22,140 nt of DNA from NCBI GenBank assembly GCA_016712625.1, contig JADJQQ010000019.1, positions 1-22,140 of the forward strand, in the 5' to 3' direction. The position numbers and the translations under genes are program-made. Of this stretch, positions 14,393 through 20,637 are shown in pieces. This DNA is from Candidatus Competibacteraceae bacterium (GTDB lineage Bacteria > Pseudomonadota > Gammaproteobacteria > Competibacterales > Competibacteraceae). Each line of letters starts with the position of its first letter. Position 1 is the first letter of the stretch. The notes under the pieces were generated by a model. That model had not been told where the DNA came from and searched no databases. It saw nothing but the letters and a program-made list of their open reading frames with translations.

Positions 14393-14425
14393 CGTACGAT
14401 TTTTTCCGTTTTCTGAGACGACCCC
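14388..14425. repeat. Tn3-family terminal repeat, right end of the miniature element
   Basis: It starts CTTAGCGTACGATTTTTTCC and ends GACGACCCC. Outer end at 14425. Inverted partner of 13963-13999, and a good candidate right end for the 12103 repeat as well. Confidence 0.9.
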
Positions 14426-14654
14426 CTTTGAGTCGCTTGGTTTTCGCCGTCGAGCAAAACGGAAACAGCATCAAGTTCCGCTCGTTGCGATAGCGGGTGA
14501 GGTTTACAGTGGATTTTGCCTGCTCCAAAGCCCGTTCCCGTAACGGCGTGTCTTCGGATTCTTGGCGCTCCCGTGCTTCGCGCGCTTCCCGTTCGATCTT
14601 TTTTTGATCGAGTTCAAACAGCAGTTGCTTATGTTCTTCCCAAGACTTGCTCAT
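14426..14654 (-). pseudogene. Truncated coiled-coil protein gene of unknown function
   Basis: Reading from ATG at 14652-14654: MSKSWEEHKQLLFELDQKKI, EREAREARERQESEDTPLRE and RALEQAKSTVNLTRYRNERN, highly charged and predicted helical, probably a coiled coil. The frame runs into the Tn3-type end after about 76 residues and uses transposon bases for its last 20 codons. No family recognised. It lies just downstream of the partition-like genes on the same strand and may have been part of that cassette. Confidence 0.45.
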
Positions 14655-14711
14655 GGTCCGTCACTCCGGTGAAAGCCTTGTCTGTACGGATGCACCTGTA
14701 ACCAACTTCAC

Positions 14712-14939
14712 TTATAGCTCGTCCCGGTACTGGGCCAACAGTAAACCAACCGCCTCCTCCACGAGCGATACGACGCTGACGCCTTTTTTGGCGGCTAGTA
14801 TCTTGAGGTTGATAACGGTGGTGGCGGGCAAGTGGGCTTGCAAGAGACGCTTGCCGATGCGGTCGGGCCGCCGTTCGGCGGGCTTGTTGTCTTTGGGAAG
14901 GGCGGGGGTGTTGAAGCTGAGTTTGGGTTTGGGGGCCAT
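14712..14939 (-). CDS. Ribbon-helix-helix DNA-binding protein, partition-cassette partner of ParA
   Basis: A 75-residue intact protein: MAPKPKLSFNTPALPKDNKP is a flexible basic N-terminus, and RLLQAHLPATTVINLKILAA plus KKGVSVVSLVEEAVGLLLAQ is a ribbon-helix-helix (beta strand, then two helices). ATG at 14937-14939 is preferred over the ATG at 14958-14960 because AAGGAGA lies about 6 bases upstream of it. It follows parA by 80 bases. Small ParG/CopG-like proteins with disordered N-termini are the usual DNA-binding partners of Walker-type ParA in plasmids, and they repress their own operon. Confidence 0.75.
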   Translation of the reverse strand: MAPKPKLSFNTPALPKDNKPAERRPDRIGKRLLQAHLPATTVINLKILAAKKGVSVVSLVEEAVGLLLAQYRDEL

Positions 14940-14971
14940 CGGTTGTCTCCTTATTTTCATGCCTTCATACT

Positions 14972-15004
14972 TTAATATTTATATTAATACCTTTATACCG
15001 GAAT
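14972..15004. promoter_or_regulatory. Partition-type binding sites between parA and the ribbon-helix-helix gene
   Basis: TTAATAT and ATATTAA are perfect arms around TT (14972-14987). Next to them ATACCGGAAT (14995-15004) is the exact reverse complement of ATTCCGGTAT found in the parA upstream palindrome (15649-15658). A shared 10-base word on both sides of parA suggests binding sites of the small partition protein. Confidence 0.45.
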
Positions 15005-15019
15005 ATTGGAATTAAATGA

Positions 15020-15630
15020 TTACTGCTTGATAAGCCAGCGATAAAGAGCCCGGATTTCGGAAGTAGCCTTGCCGTCCGGTTCGTATTCCTCGACGCTGCG
15101 CCCGTCGATCCAGGCGGCCGCATAAGCGGATCGCTGGCAGAGGACCACGGGGCGACTGTCAACCGTTCGGCGATGGCGGCACGGGCATCATCGGCCATGC
15201 GGCCGCGCGCGGGGGCGGCATTGAGAATGACGGCGGCGCGCTTGTCCTTGCTCAAGTGGATTAGGTGAATGGTGTCTTCCAGCGCATCGAGATCGGCGGC
15301 GGAAGGCCGACACGGCACGAGGATGAGATCGGCGACCTGCAGGGCGTGATGAGCCGCCACATCGGAACGGCCAGCGGTATCGATAAAAATCAGGTCAGCA
15401 TGTTGCGCCTGAGCTTGTTGAACGAGCGCGGGTAATTGGACGGCGGTCGCTTTTATCACAGCGGGCGTTTCGATGCGTCGGCGTTAGCTCCATTTGTAGG
15501 CAGAGGCTTGGGGGTCGATATCGAAGACGGCAACCCGCTTGCGGTCCCGTTCGGCGCAGACGGCCAGATGGGTGGCGATGGTGCTTTTTCCAGTGCCTCC
15601 CTTTTGGCTGATGAGGGCGACGGTTTGCAT
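15020..15630 (-). pseudogene. parA: ParA-type partition ATPase, nonsense and frameshift
   Basis: The start MQTVALISQKGGTGKSTIAT holds the deviant Walker A motif (KGGTGKST), and RVAVFDIDPQASAYKW is the A' motif. An in-frame TAA at 15484-15486 then interrupts. Past it the same frame continues: ALVQQAQAQHADLIFIDTAG (Walker B), VADLILVPCRPSAADLDALE and KRAAVILNAAPARGRMADDA. Near 15150 a one-base change moves the frame, after which VVLCQRSAYAAAWIDGRSVE and IRALYRWLIKQ finish at TAA 15020-15022. Length about 203 residues fits the short ParA/ParF plasmid group. ATG at 15628-15630 starts right at the motif. A palindrome lies directly upstream. Confidence 0.85.
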
Positions 15631-15643
15631 TCTTATAAAAATT

Positions 15644-15663
15644 CCATCATTCCGGTATGATGG
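15644..15663. promoter_or_regulatory. Palindromic operator upstream of parA
   Basis: CCATCAT and ATGATGG are perfect 7-bp arms around TCCGGT, 14 bases upstream of the parA ATG. The centre contains ATTCCGGTAT, repeated in inverted orientation at 14995-15004. Likely operator or centromere-like site of the partition cassette. Confidence 0.55.
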
Positions 15664-15848
15664 TAAATAACCTACAATTAAGGTTTTGTCAAACGGCTTA
15701 CGCTTCGAGCTAAGCCTGAAAACGTTAATGCTTATCGCCAATGTTTTTTGCCTATTGTTATATTTTGATAAATACCAGGAATTCAATCAGATAAGATAAT
15801 GAGTCCAAAAACAGGAAACAGAAGTCAACATTTGGTCTAGAAAAATAC

Positions 15849-16394
15849 GTGGCTTCTATCTTGTCACTGATCGTCCTTTGGAAGGCTTCTGTGGAACACA
15901 ACTTTGAAAGGCTGAAAGCTCATATTCTTCCGCTCTCACGGTCAGATGTGTTTGAAGTCGCTCGTGCAGAGTGGGATTTAGTTAGTGTTGAGATCACTGA
16001 AGAGTTCGACAACTGCCCTTGCGGTCAGGAAATTAAAGAACATTGCTATATAAAAAATCGCATAACTGGTAAGTCAACTTATGTTGGTAATGTCTGCATC
16101 AACAAGTTCATTGGAATTAATACAGGAAATCTATTTTCTGGACTAAAACGTATAGCAAATGACTTATATGCAAACGCCAACCTTGACGTTATTGAGTATG
16201 GTAGAAAAATGGGGTTCATTTACGATACCGAGTACACTTTCTTAATTCAGACTCGACTTCAGCGTAAGCTTTCCCAAAAGCAACTTGAGTGGAAACATAA
16301 GATCAACCGCCGTATCACCCAACAGATCGTCGTACAGCGACGCAAACACATTAAAAATCTGTTCAAGCCAACGATGCTTTACAGTGCTACTTAA
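15849..16394 (+). CDS. Cys-cluster protein of unknown function
   Basis: A 181-residue intact frame in AT-richer DNA. It has a central cysteine cluster: CPCGQEIKEHC (about residues 57-67), then YIKNRITGKSTYVGNVCINK and FIG. The pattern C-x-C-x(7)-C ... VGNVC-xNKF looks like a small zinc-binding site and recurs, in my memory, in poorly described phage and plasmid proteins. The C-terminal part is basic and helical (LQRKLSQKQLEWKHKINRRI). The GTG at 15849 has no good ribosome-binding site. An ATG at 15799 in another frame (MSPKTGNRSQHLV) could be the true start if one base is missing near 15835. It stands alone between parA and the ApeA gene, in opposite orientation to both. Confidence 0.55.
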   Translation: MASILSLIVLWKASVEHNFERLKAHILPLSRSDVFEVARAEWDLVSVEITEEFDNCPCGQEIKEHCYIKNRITGKSTYVGNVCINKFIGINTGNLFSGLKRIANDLYANANLDVIEYGRKMGFIYDTEYTFLIQTRLQRKLSQKQLEWKHKINRRITQQIVVQRRKHIKNLFKPTMLYSAT

Positions 16395-16768
16395 TATCAC
16401 TTCTTACTCTCATCAGATTGGGAGATCATGTGGATAGATCCATGTAAAGATCACTACAAAAACTTGTATTAGAGAAACAACTAAAAAACCCGTACAGCGT
16501 AGTTATTCAGCTAGCAATTGGGAGAAAGCGTTTAATCAAATTGATACACCATCAAATGAAGATAATTAATTGATTTATATAGCTAACTAGATAAAGGTGC
16601 CAAATGGCATCAAATGGCAGCGTTTTGGCACAGCTTTTTTAGATGATTTACATAGAGTTATCAGGGTTTGGCTGTTGTTTGATCGCATCGCTAGATGCAA
16701 CAGGTGTGACCCTGTTCACTGCCACATTTCAATGACACTCCAAACGCCCCTTCAAGCACCTGTCATTC
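16395..16768. other. AT-rich stretch without a clear gene
   Basis: A short open tail ending NWEKAFNQIDTPSNEDN with TAA near 16567 has no start and is not recognised. An inverted pair GTGCCAAA and TTTGGCAC near 16595-16630 encloses CAAATGGCA twice. Nothing else seen. Confidence 0.35.
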
Positions 16769-16818
16769 ACGCAGTGGCGCAGTGGCGCAGTGGCGCAGTG
16801 TGGCGCAGTGGCGCAGTG
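16769..16818 (+). repeat. GCAGTGGC octanucleotide tandem repeat
   Basis: Six tandem copies of an 8-base unit, one lengthened by two bases (GTGTGGC around 16798-16803). The unit length is not a multiple of three and no coding frame of note covers it. It may be a slippage-prone tract or an iteron-like array, but no Rep gene is adjacent. Confidence 0.85.
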
Positions 16819-17098
16819 AAGTTTGCGTATTTTCTTCCAGTGATAGGCTGAAATACTTTCAAAGAAAGGGAATATTTTATTTCTTATAAACATTATTTAT
16901 AGAACGATTAACCAAATTTTGGTGATCTTTGATGATGCCACACCGATATTAGGCGGCACTATTCGGTGCTTGGATGCTCAAGATATGGGCGCGAATCTTG
17001 AATTTCGTGGGAGGAACGGCAAGAAACAAGCAGTTTTCAGGAGAATCGGGACGCGAACCTAGGCAAATCTTTCAAGGATAACGATCAAATCAGCGGCG
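16819..17098 (+). other. Start-less open stretch of unknown identity
   Basis: From about 16885 an open frame reads NQILVIFDDATPILGGTIRC, LDAQDMGANLEFRGRNGKKQ and AVFRRIGTRT, ending TAG near 17061. It has no ATG, GTG or TTG at a sensible site and its front is lost in AT-rich DNA. It may be the tail of a destroyed gene. I cannot name it. Confidence 0.3.
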
Positions 17099-17129
17099 AC
17101 AAAAAGCAGAGCGAAGCAGCGCTTTTTGT
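17099..17129. terminator. Hairpin downstream of the ApeA gene
   Basis: ACAAAAAGC and GCTTTTTGT are perfect 9-bp arms with a 13-base loop, 20 bases past the stop of the minus-strand ApeA gene. The T-run lies within the stem rather than after it, so efficient rho-independent termination is uncertain. Confidence 0.4.
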
Positions 17130-17148
17130 TGTCGGCTGGATTTGAATG

Positions 17149-18533
17149 TTAGATTTTTTTAATTTTTTGTCTGAGCCGGTCATTTGAATTCAAAATGTCC
17201 CTTATTTTTATTTCCGAGAACCCAAGCTGCGAGAGCAAATGCAATTGAATTATCCCCTCCAGTTGCCCACACAGTATGTATAAGGCGACACCTTGCACTG
17301 CCTTGCTTTCCAGCTCATTATTATAATGCGTCAAATAATTTCTTGTATCGATGATATTTCTTATAAGCTTATGTCTAGCATTACTGTTACCAAATACTCT
17401 TTGAAGGGCTCGATTATATTCTTTAATCGCTTTCCAAGCGGAAGCTCATTGCCCTTTATAATTCGCCCATAAAGCCATTGTCGGTTAGATTTCGGACACT
17501 TCCGCAATGTGCTGGCCACCAGTTTTCTAAACACTGCTTCATCCATCAATACATTGTCATTAGTACGCCTATGATAGGTTTCTATAGCCTGGGCCAAGGC
17601 TAAAAATTTGCTTTCTAAATAGTGGTAGTGGCCATAACGAGCTGAGAAATAGAGCCAAAGAACAGGTTGAATGACAGTGTAGGCTTGAAGCCAGCTTCTG
17701 AGGATATCTTGTGTATTTAATTCAATCTGCTCATGACTGAATAGAAGTGAATGACTACTGACTTTTGGCGGAGTCTCAGAAAATGGCACTTCTATAATAC
17801 AGTCTAATTTTTAAAGGATAACTTTTGTTATCATCAATTGTTTTGATATAAGTACTTCCCGACACCGTTACATTTTTTATACTCACTGTAGTGTCGGTAG
17901 CAAAGCACAGGAAACTAGTCACTTTGAATGCTAATTTTATGAAATCCGATACATCACGATCTTCTAGCGACGTAATACTAAAGTAAGCGTATTGTGATAT
18001 TTTTGCTTCCGTGCCGATCGTTAATCCTGGGAGAGAATAACCAAATCTGATGCTTAGATTGAACTCGCTACTAAGTTGATATGTTATCTCCTCTGGAGGA
18101 CTGTATGAAATATGTGCAGTTCGAAGGTCTCGAGTGTAGCAATGGCTAAACCGGACTTTGATACCCACTCATCTAAACCTTCAACTGAAAAATCGAATTT
18201 ATTAAATCTAATTTCTTCTTCTTTATTGAAGTCGAGGCCAAAATATGCCTTGCTTGCTTCAACAACCGATTTCGAGACAGTCCCAAATGAGATAGTCTTG
18301 TTTTTATAGAAACAGTCTAGCAGCGTTATGTATCCCTCGCCTTCTAACAATCCTACTACTCTAGATAGATCGTCCTTTCCGTTAAGCGCCTCTATGTTAT
18401 TGTCCAGTAAACCTAGTATTTCAACTACAATTTCGCCGCCATCATTAATAGTCAATGTACCTGGAACTTTATTTTCTTCAATTCCAGGAATCCAAAAGTA
18501 GCCGAGGCGCGTTATTGTTTCTTTGATTCGCAA
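17149..18533 (-). pseudogene. apeA: ApeA-like HEPN anti-phage protein, frameshifted
   Basis: Joined frames give a protein of about 460 residues, the normal ApeA length. The N-terminal domain starts RLGYFWIPGIEENKVPGTLT and INDGGEIVVEILGLL, the ApeA N-terminal pattern. The middle reads RFSHCYTRDLRTAHISYSPP and EEITYQLSSEFNLSIRFGYS. The C-terminal half is helical (HSLLFSHEQIELNTQDILRS) and ends with IRNIIDTRNYLTHYNNELE, whose RNYLTH is the Rx4H catalytic motif of HEPN RNases. ApeA is a single-gene abortive-infection defence. Frame changes lie near 18165, 17785 and 17410, each a single-base event. The apparent start is a TTG at 18531-18533 with no clear ribosome-binding site. The active-site residues are preserved; only the frames are broken. 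Confidence 0.75.
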
Positions 18534-18988
18534 ATTACTTAGCCTTGAAATCTAACTAATGATTATATGGTTTTCGCATAACTCCCAACGGTGAAGTTAT
18601 ACGGCAACACGCTACCCGTAAGCGCAAATTGAAGTATAGATGAGCGAACGGTGGCCTGGCGTGTTGACTGGACCGACTGTCGCCTTCCGTCTCGTGCCTC
18701 TTTAGCTTTCGCCTAAAATGAGCGGCTTTTCGCGCTATTCCGCTCGGCGAACAGAGGACAAAAAATCCGTTCCGAGGGTATGCCGCTGCTGGTTGTTCAC
18801 ACCGACCAGGAATGAAGCACGCACCCAGACTGGCGGCAGCGCCGTGTGTCCATCGCGAATTTCCACCGTCAAAGGCCACGGAATCGAGCAGGCGCGCAAA
18901 ACAAGGGTAGGGAAAGGGTAACTACCGTCAAAACGCCCTAGAACGCCTCTACGGCGATTTTAGAGGCATTGAGCGAGCGCTTCTGTCC
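18534..18988. other. Unassigned stretch with a hairpin before higA
   Basis: A 107-codon minus-strand frame (18556-18879) and other frames have no recognisable features. One frame reads TVEIRDGHTALPPVWVRASF and LVGVNNQQRHTLGTDFL, which looks protein-like but is unidentified and has no start. At 18945-18967 GCCTCTA and TAGAGGC are perfect 7-bp arms around 9 bases, 21 bases past the higA stop, and could end that transcript. Confidence 0.35.
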
Positions 18989-19417
18989 TCAAAGGAAGAC
19001 CTCCATCGGCACATGAAACCTGGCGGCCAATCGTTTAGCCAAAGCTTTGCTCACTGTACGCTGTCCGCCCAAAATCTCGGAGATCCGGCCTTGCGGTGCA
19101 CAGTCCGCCAAATCGGCCTGCTTCAGCCCGTGTTGATCCATCAAGAACTGCAACACCACGCGAGGTTCCGCTTCAGGGATCACGCAATGGCTATCCTCGT
19201 AAGACTTTACCCGATCTGCCAAATAGTCGAGCACGTCTGCCAGCGGATGCGCCTCATCGTCACCCACAGCTGTCAACAGCGCCTCCAGCGTCGCTAAGGC
19301 GTGCTGGTAATCGGACTCTGTGCGTACCGCTGTCACACCGATGGCCCGCTTGAACGGCAACCACGCCCGCAAGATCGCCTGTGGCTCCGGGACAGGCTTA
19401 ACAAGAAAGCGCATCAT
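18989..19417 (-). CDS. higA: HigA-type antitoxin (XRE helix-turn-helix)
   Basis: A 142-residue intact protein. The C-terminal half holds an XRE helix-turn-helix: EPRVVLQFLMDQHGLKQADL, APQGRISEILGGQRTVSKAL and AKRLAARFHVPMEVFL, the arrangement of HigA antitoxins. The N-terminal half contains TESDYQHALATLEALL and DEAHPLADVLDYLADRVKSY, the usual helical part that covers the toxin. The start is ATGATG overlapping the higB stop (TGA 19414-19416), with GGAGGGG about 6 bases upstream, so translation is coupled. It fits the HigBA order with the toxin first. Confidence 0.9.
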   Translation of the reverse strand: MMRFLVKPVPEPQAILRAWLPFKRAIGVTAVRTESDYQHALATLEALLTAVGDDEAHPLADVLDYLADRVKSYEDSHCVIPEAEPRVVLQFLMDQHGLKQADLADCAPQGRISEILGGQRTVSKALAKRLAARFHVPMEVFL

Positions 19418-19713
19418 CTCAGCCCCTCCTCTTTCCATCGTCCTCGGTCATATTCCGCGTGAGTCAACACCGCCCGAATATAGACCTTGCGGCGGTTATA
19501 GTGGATGGAGGCTATCAAGCGGTACTTATTGCCGCCGATATCGAATACCGTCAAACCATCCACATAATCAGCGCTCCCAAACGTCGTTCTCAGGTCGCTG
19601 AAGTCTTTGAAGGCCCCTTTCTCCATCAAGTGATGCCAAGCCCGTAGCGGCAGCTCTGCGTCTGGGAATCGACTCCAGAAGGCCGTAAGCGCGGTTTTGG
19701 CGATAACATGCAT
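19414..19713 (-). CDS. higB: HigB-type ribosome-dependent mRNase toxin
   Basis: A 99-residue intact protein beginning MHVIAKTALTAFWSRFPDAE and containing WHHLMEKGAFKDFSDLRTTF, VDGLTVFDIGGNKYRLIASI and HYNRRKVYIRAVLTHAEYDR. This is the HigB-2/RelE-superfamily pattern (FDIxGNKYRLIxxIxYxxxxVYIxxVxTHxEYD), which cleaves mRNA on the ribosome. ATG at 19711-19713 is chosen over the longer frame from 19743 because the family N-terminus begins there and the longer start lies inside the operator palindrome. It overlaps higA and is undamaged. Confidence 0.92.
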   Translation of the reverse strand: MHVIAKTALTAFWSRFPDAELPLRAWHHLMEKGAFKDFSDLRTTFGSADYVDGLTVFDIGGNKYRLIASIHYNRRKVYIRAVLTHAEYDRGRWKEEGLR

Positions 19714-19723
19714 CCACCGATGA

Positions 19724-19740
19724 TATACCAAAATGGTATA
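19724..19740. promoter_or_regulatory. Operator-like palindrome upstream of higBA
   Basis: TATACCA and TGGTATA are perfect 7-bp arms around AAA, 11 bases upstream of the higB start. TATA-rich arms suggest overlap with the -10 region. Likely bound by HigA. Confidence 0.6.
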
Positions 19741-19760
19741 CATGATGAGGCCTTGTTTTG

Positions 19761-19880
19761 AGGAATCCGTTTAGCCGAAGGCCAAAGGAAGTCCGTTTGG
19801 CCTTGGCGACCGATGAGCCGAAGCGCAGCGGCTGTCAAGGCCGTGCGTAGCACGCCGCATAGCGGTTTAGCCTTGACAGC
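19761..19880. repeat. Multi-hairpin structured repeat, copy 2
   Basis: It is the second copy of the element at 12959-13082. The outer 11-bp stem (19831-19841 with 19870-19880) is identical. The first inner hairpin is CGTGC-gta-GCACG (19842-19854) instead of GGCGC-gta-GCGCC, so two base pairs changed on both sides. The second inner hairpin keeps its CCGC/GCGG stem with the loop ATA instead of GAA. The front hairpin keeps GGCCAAA and TTTGGCC (19780-19802). It lies 21 bases beyond the higBA operator. A further hairpin, CCAAGC/GCTTGG (19880-19900), follows here but is absent in copy 1, where a Tn3 end begins instead. Confidence 0.85.
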
Positions 19881-19894
19881 CAAGCGGAGCGAAG

Positions 19895-19980
19895 GCTTGG
19901 GGGGTATGGGGGGCTTGCCCCCCCATTGGGGTTAAAGAACTCGTGAGCGAAGCGAACTCCTTTTAGGGGGGTCTGGGGGG
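19895..19980 (+). repeat. G-run cluster with strong hairpin beside the origin
   Basis: Six-G runs occur at about 19899-19904, 19908-19913, 19966-19971 and 19975-19980. The second pairs with CCCCCC (19918-19923) around CTTG. The set could fold as a hairpin or contribute to a G-quadruplex. It precedes the DnaA box by less than 20 bases. Confidence 0.5.
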
Positions 19981-19995
19981 AGCCGAACTCAAAAG

Positions 19996-20140
19996 TTATC
20001 CACAGGCGGCCTCGCGCGCGTCTTTTCTTTTAAATAACTTTTAATAAATCTTTTAAAACCTTTTAAGGCCGAAAAATAAGCGATAAGTATTTGATTTTAT
20101 TGAAAAATAAAATATGTTGGTTCCCCACGGTGCGGTATGT
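19996..20140. other. Plasmid-type replication origin with DnaA box
   Basis: TTATCCACA at 19996-20004 is a perfect consensus DnaA box. It is followed by a GC block and then about 100 bases of AT-rich DNA (20025-20115) with repeated CTTTTAA/TTTTAAA words that would melt easily. A Rep-like gene lies directly beyond (stop at 20146). Box, AT-rich region and rep side by side form the usual oriV layout. Clear iterons were not found. Confidence 0.55.
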
Positions 20141-20145
20141 CGAAA

Positions 20146-20589
20146 TTAAGATTCTTTTAAAAAAGCTTTCTTAGCGGCAAAAATAACATTGATATTTTTT
20201 GTGGTTCCTTTACTGAAGCTTATTTCCCAAGGCAAATCATATTGTTTTAACTCATATTTAAAGCGCTTTAGCGTTCCCTCGTGCGCACATAATGCTTGTA
20301 AGCGCTCTATTCCCACCATCCAACTTTCTTCTTTTCCTATACTAACCATCACTAATTCGAGAAGACGTTTCTTAATTCCCGCTTCCTCTCGAAGAAGATT
20401 TTTGTCAATAGCAAGCAATCCTTTTGAATATCGAATAGACTCAACAAGTCTTTCATCAAACGAAATGTTAATACGTTCTAATTTTCCTGATTGATCTATA
20501 TAGCTAGCCTTAATCAAGGTAAAGATTTCTGTAATTTTCTCGTTTTCACGAAAAATATCCTCGTGTAAATTTTCCCGTGATGAAATATT
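20146..20589 (-). pseudogene. Plasmid replication initiator protein, C-terminal part
   Basis: The readable part is NLHEDIFRENEKITEIFTLI, KASYIDQSGKLERINISFDE, RLVESIRYSKGLLAIDKNLL, KKRLLELVMVSIGKEESWMV, GIERLQALCAHEGTLKRFKY and ELKQYDLPWEISFSKGTT, ending KAFLKES and TAA (20146-20148). The sequence resembles the winged-helix C-terminal half of RepA/TrfA-type plasmid initiators. The frame is open to 20694, but the first 37 codons are not protein-like and overlap the ISKra4 start region, so the N-terminal half appears to have been removed when that element arrived. The low GC content (clearly AT-rich) differs from the neighbouring IS. A non-Rep DNA-binding protein is possible. Confidence 0.55.
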
Positions 20590-20637
20590 GGAATATACTA
20601 ATACAGAAAAGTTATAGCACAATATGAGGAGCGACCG

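Larger units (their letters stand above)
13963..14425. mobile_element. Miniature Tn3-derived element (TIME-like), 463 bp
   Basis: Two nearly identical 37/38-bp Tn3-family terminal repeats face each other 463 bp apart and enclose only a C-terminal tnpA piece, a dyad and non-coding DNA. Such short elements, mobilised in trans by a complete Tn3 transposase, are known as Tn3-derived inverted-repeat miniature elements. The flanking bases (ACATA on the left, CTTTG on the right) are not a 5-bp target duplication, and the left neighbour (tnpA piece 2) and right neighbour (coiled-coil gene) are unrelated. So it either moved by recombination or is the collapsed end of a larger transposon. Confidence 0.75.

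Noticed and set aside
13963..14425. Target-site duplication of the miniature element
   Set aside because: The five bases on each side (ACATA and CTTTG) differ, so no duplication can be claimed.
16769..16818. CRISPR-like array
   Set aside because: The units are only 8 bases long and contiguous, with no spacers and no cas genes.
18556..18879. 107-codon minus-strand frame before higA
   Set aside because: The composition is irregular, with no start signals, no motif and no conserved neighbour; kept only as an unassigned stretch.
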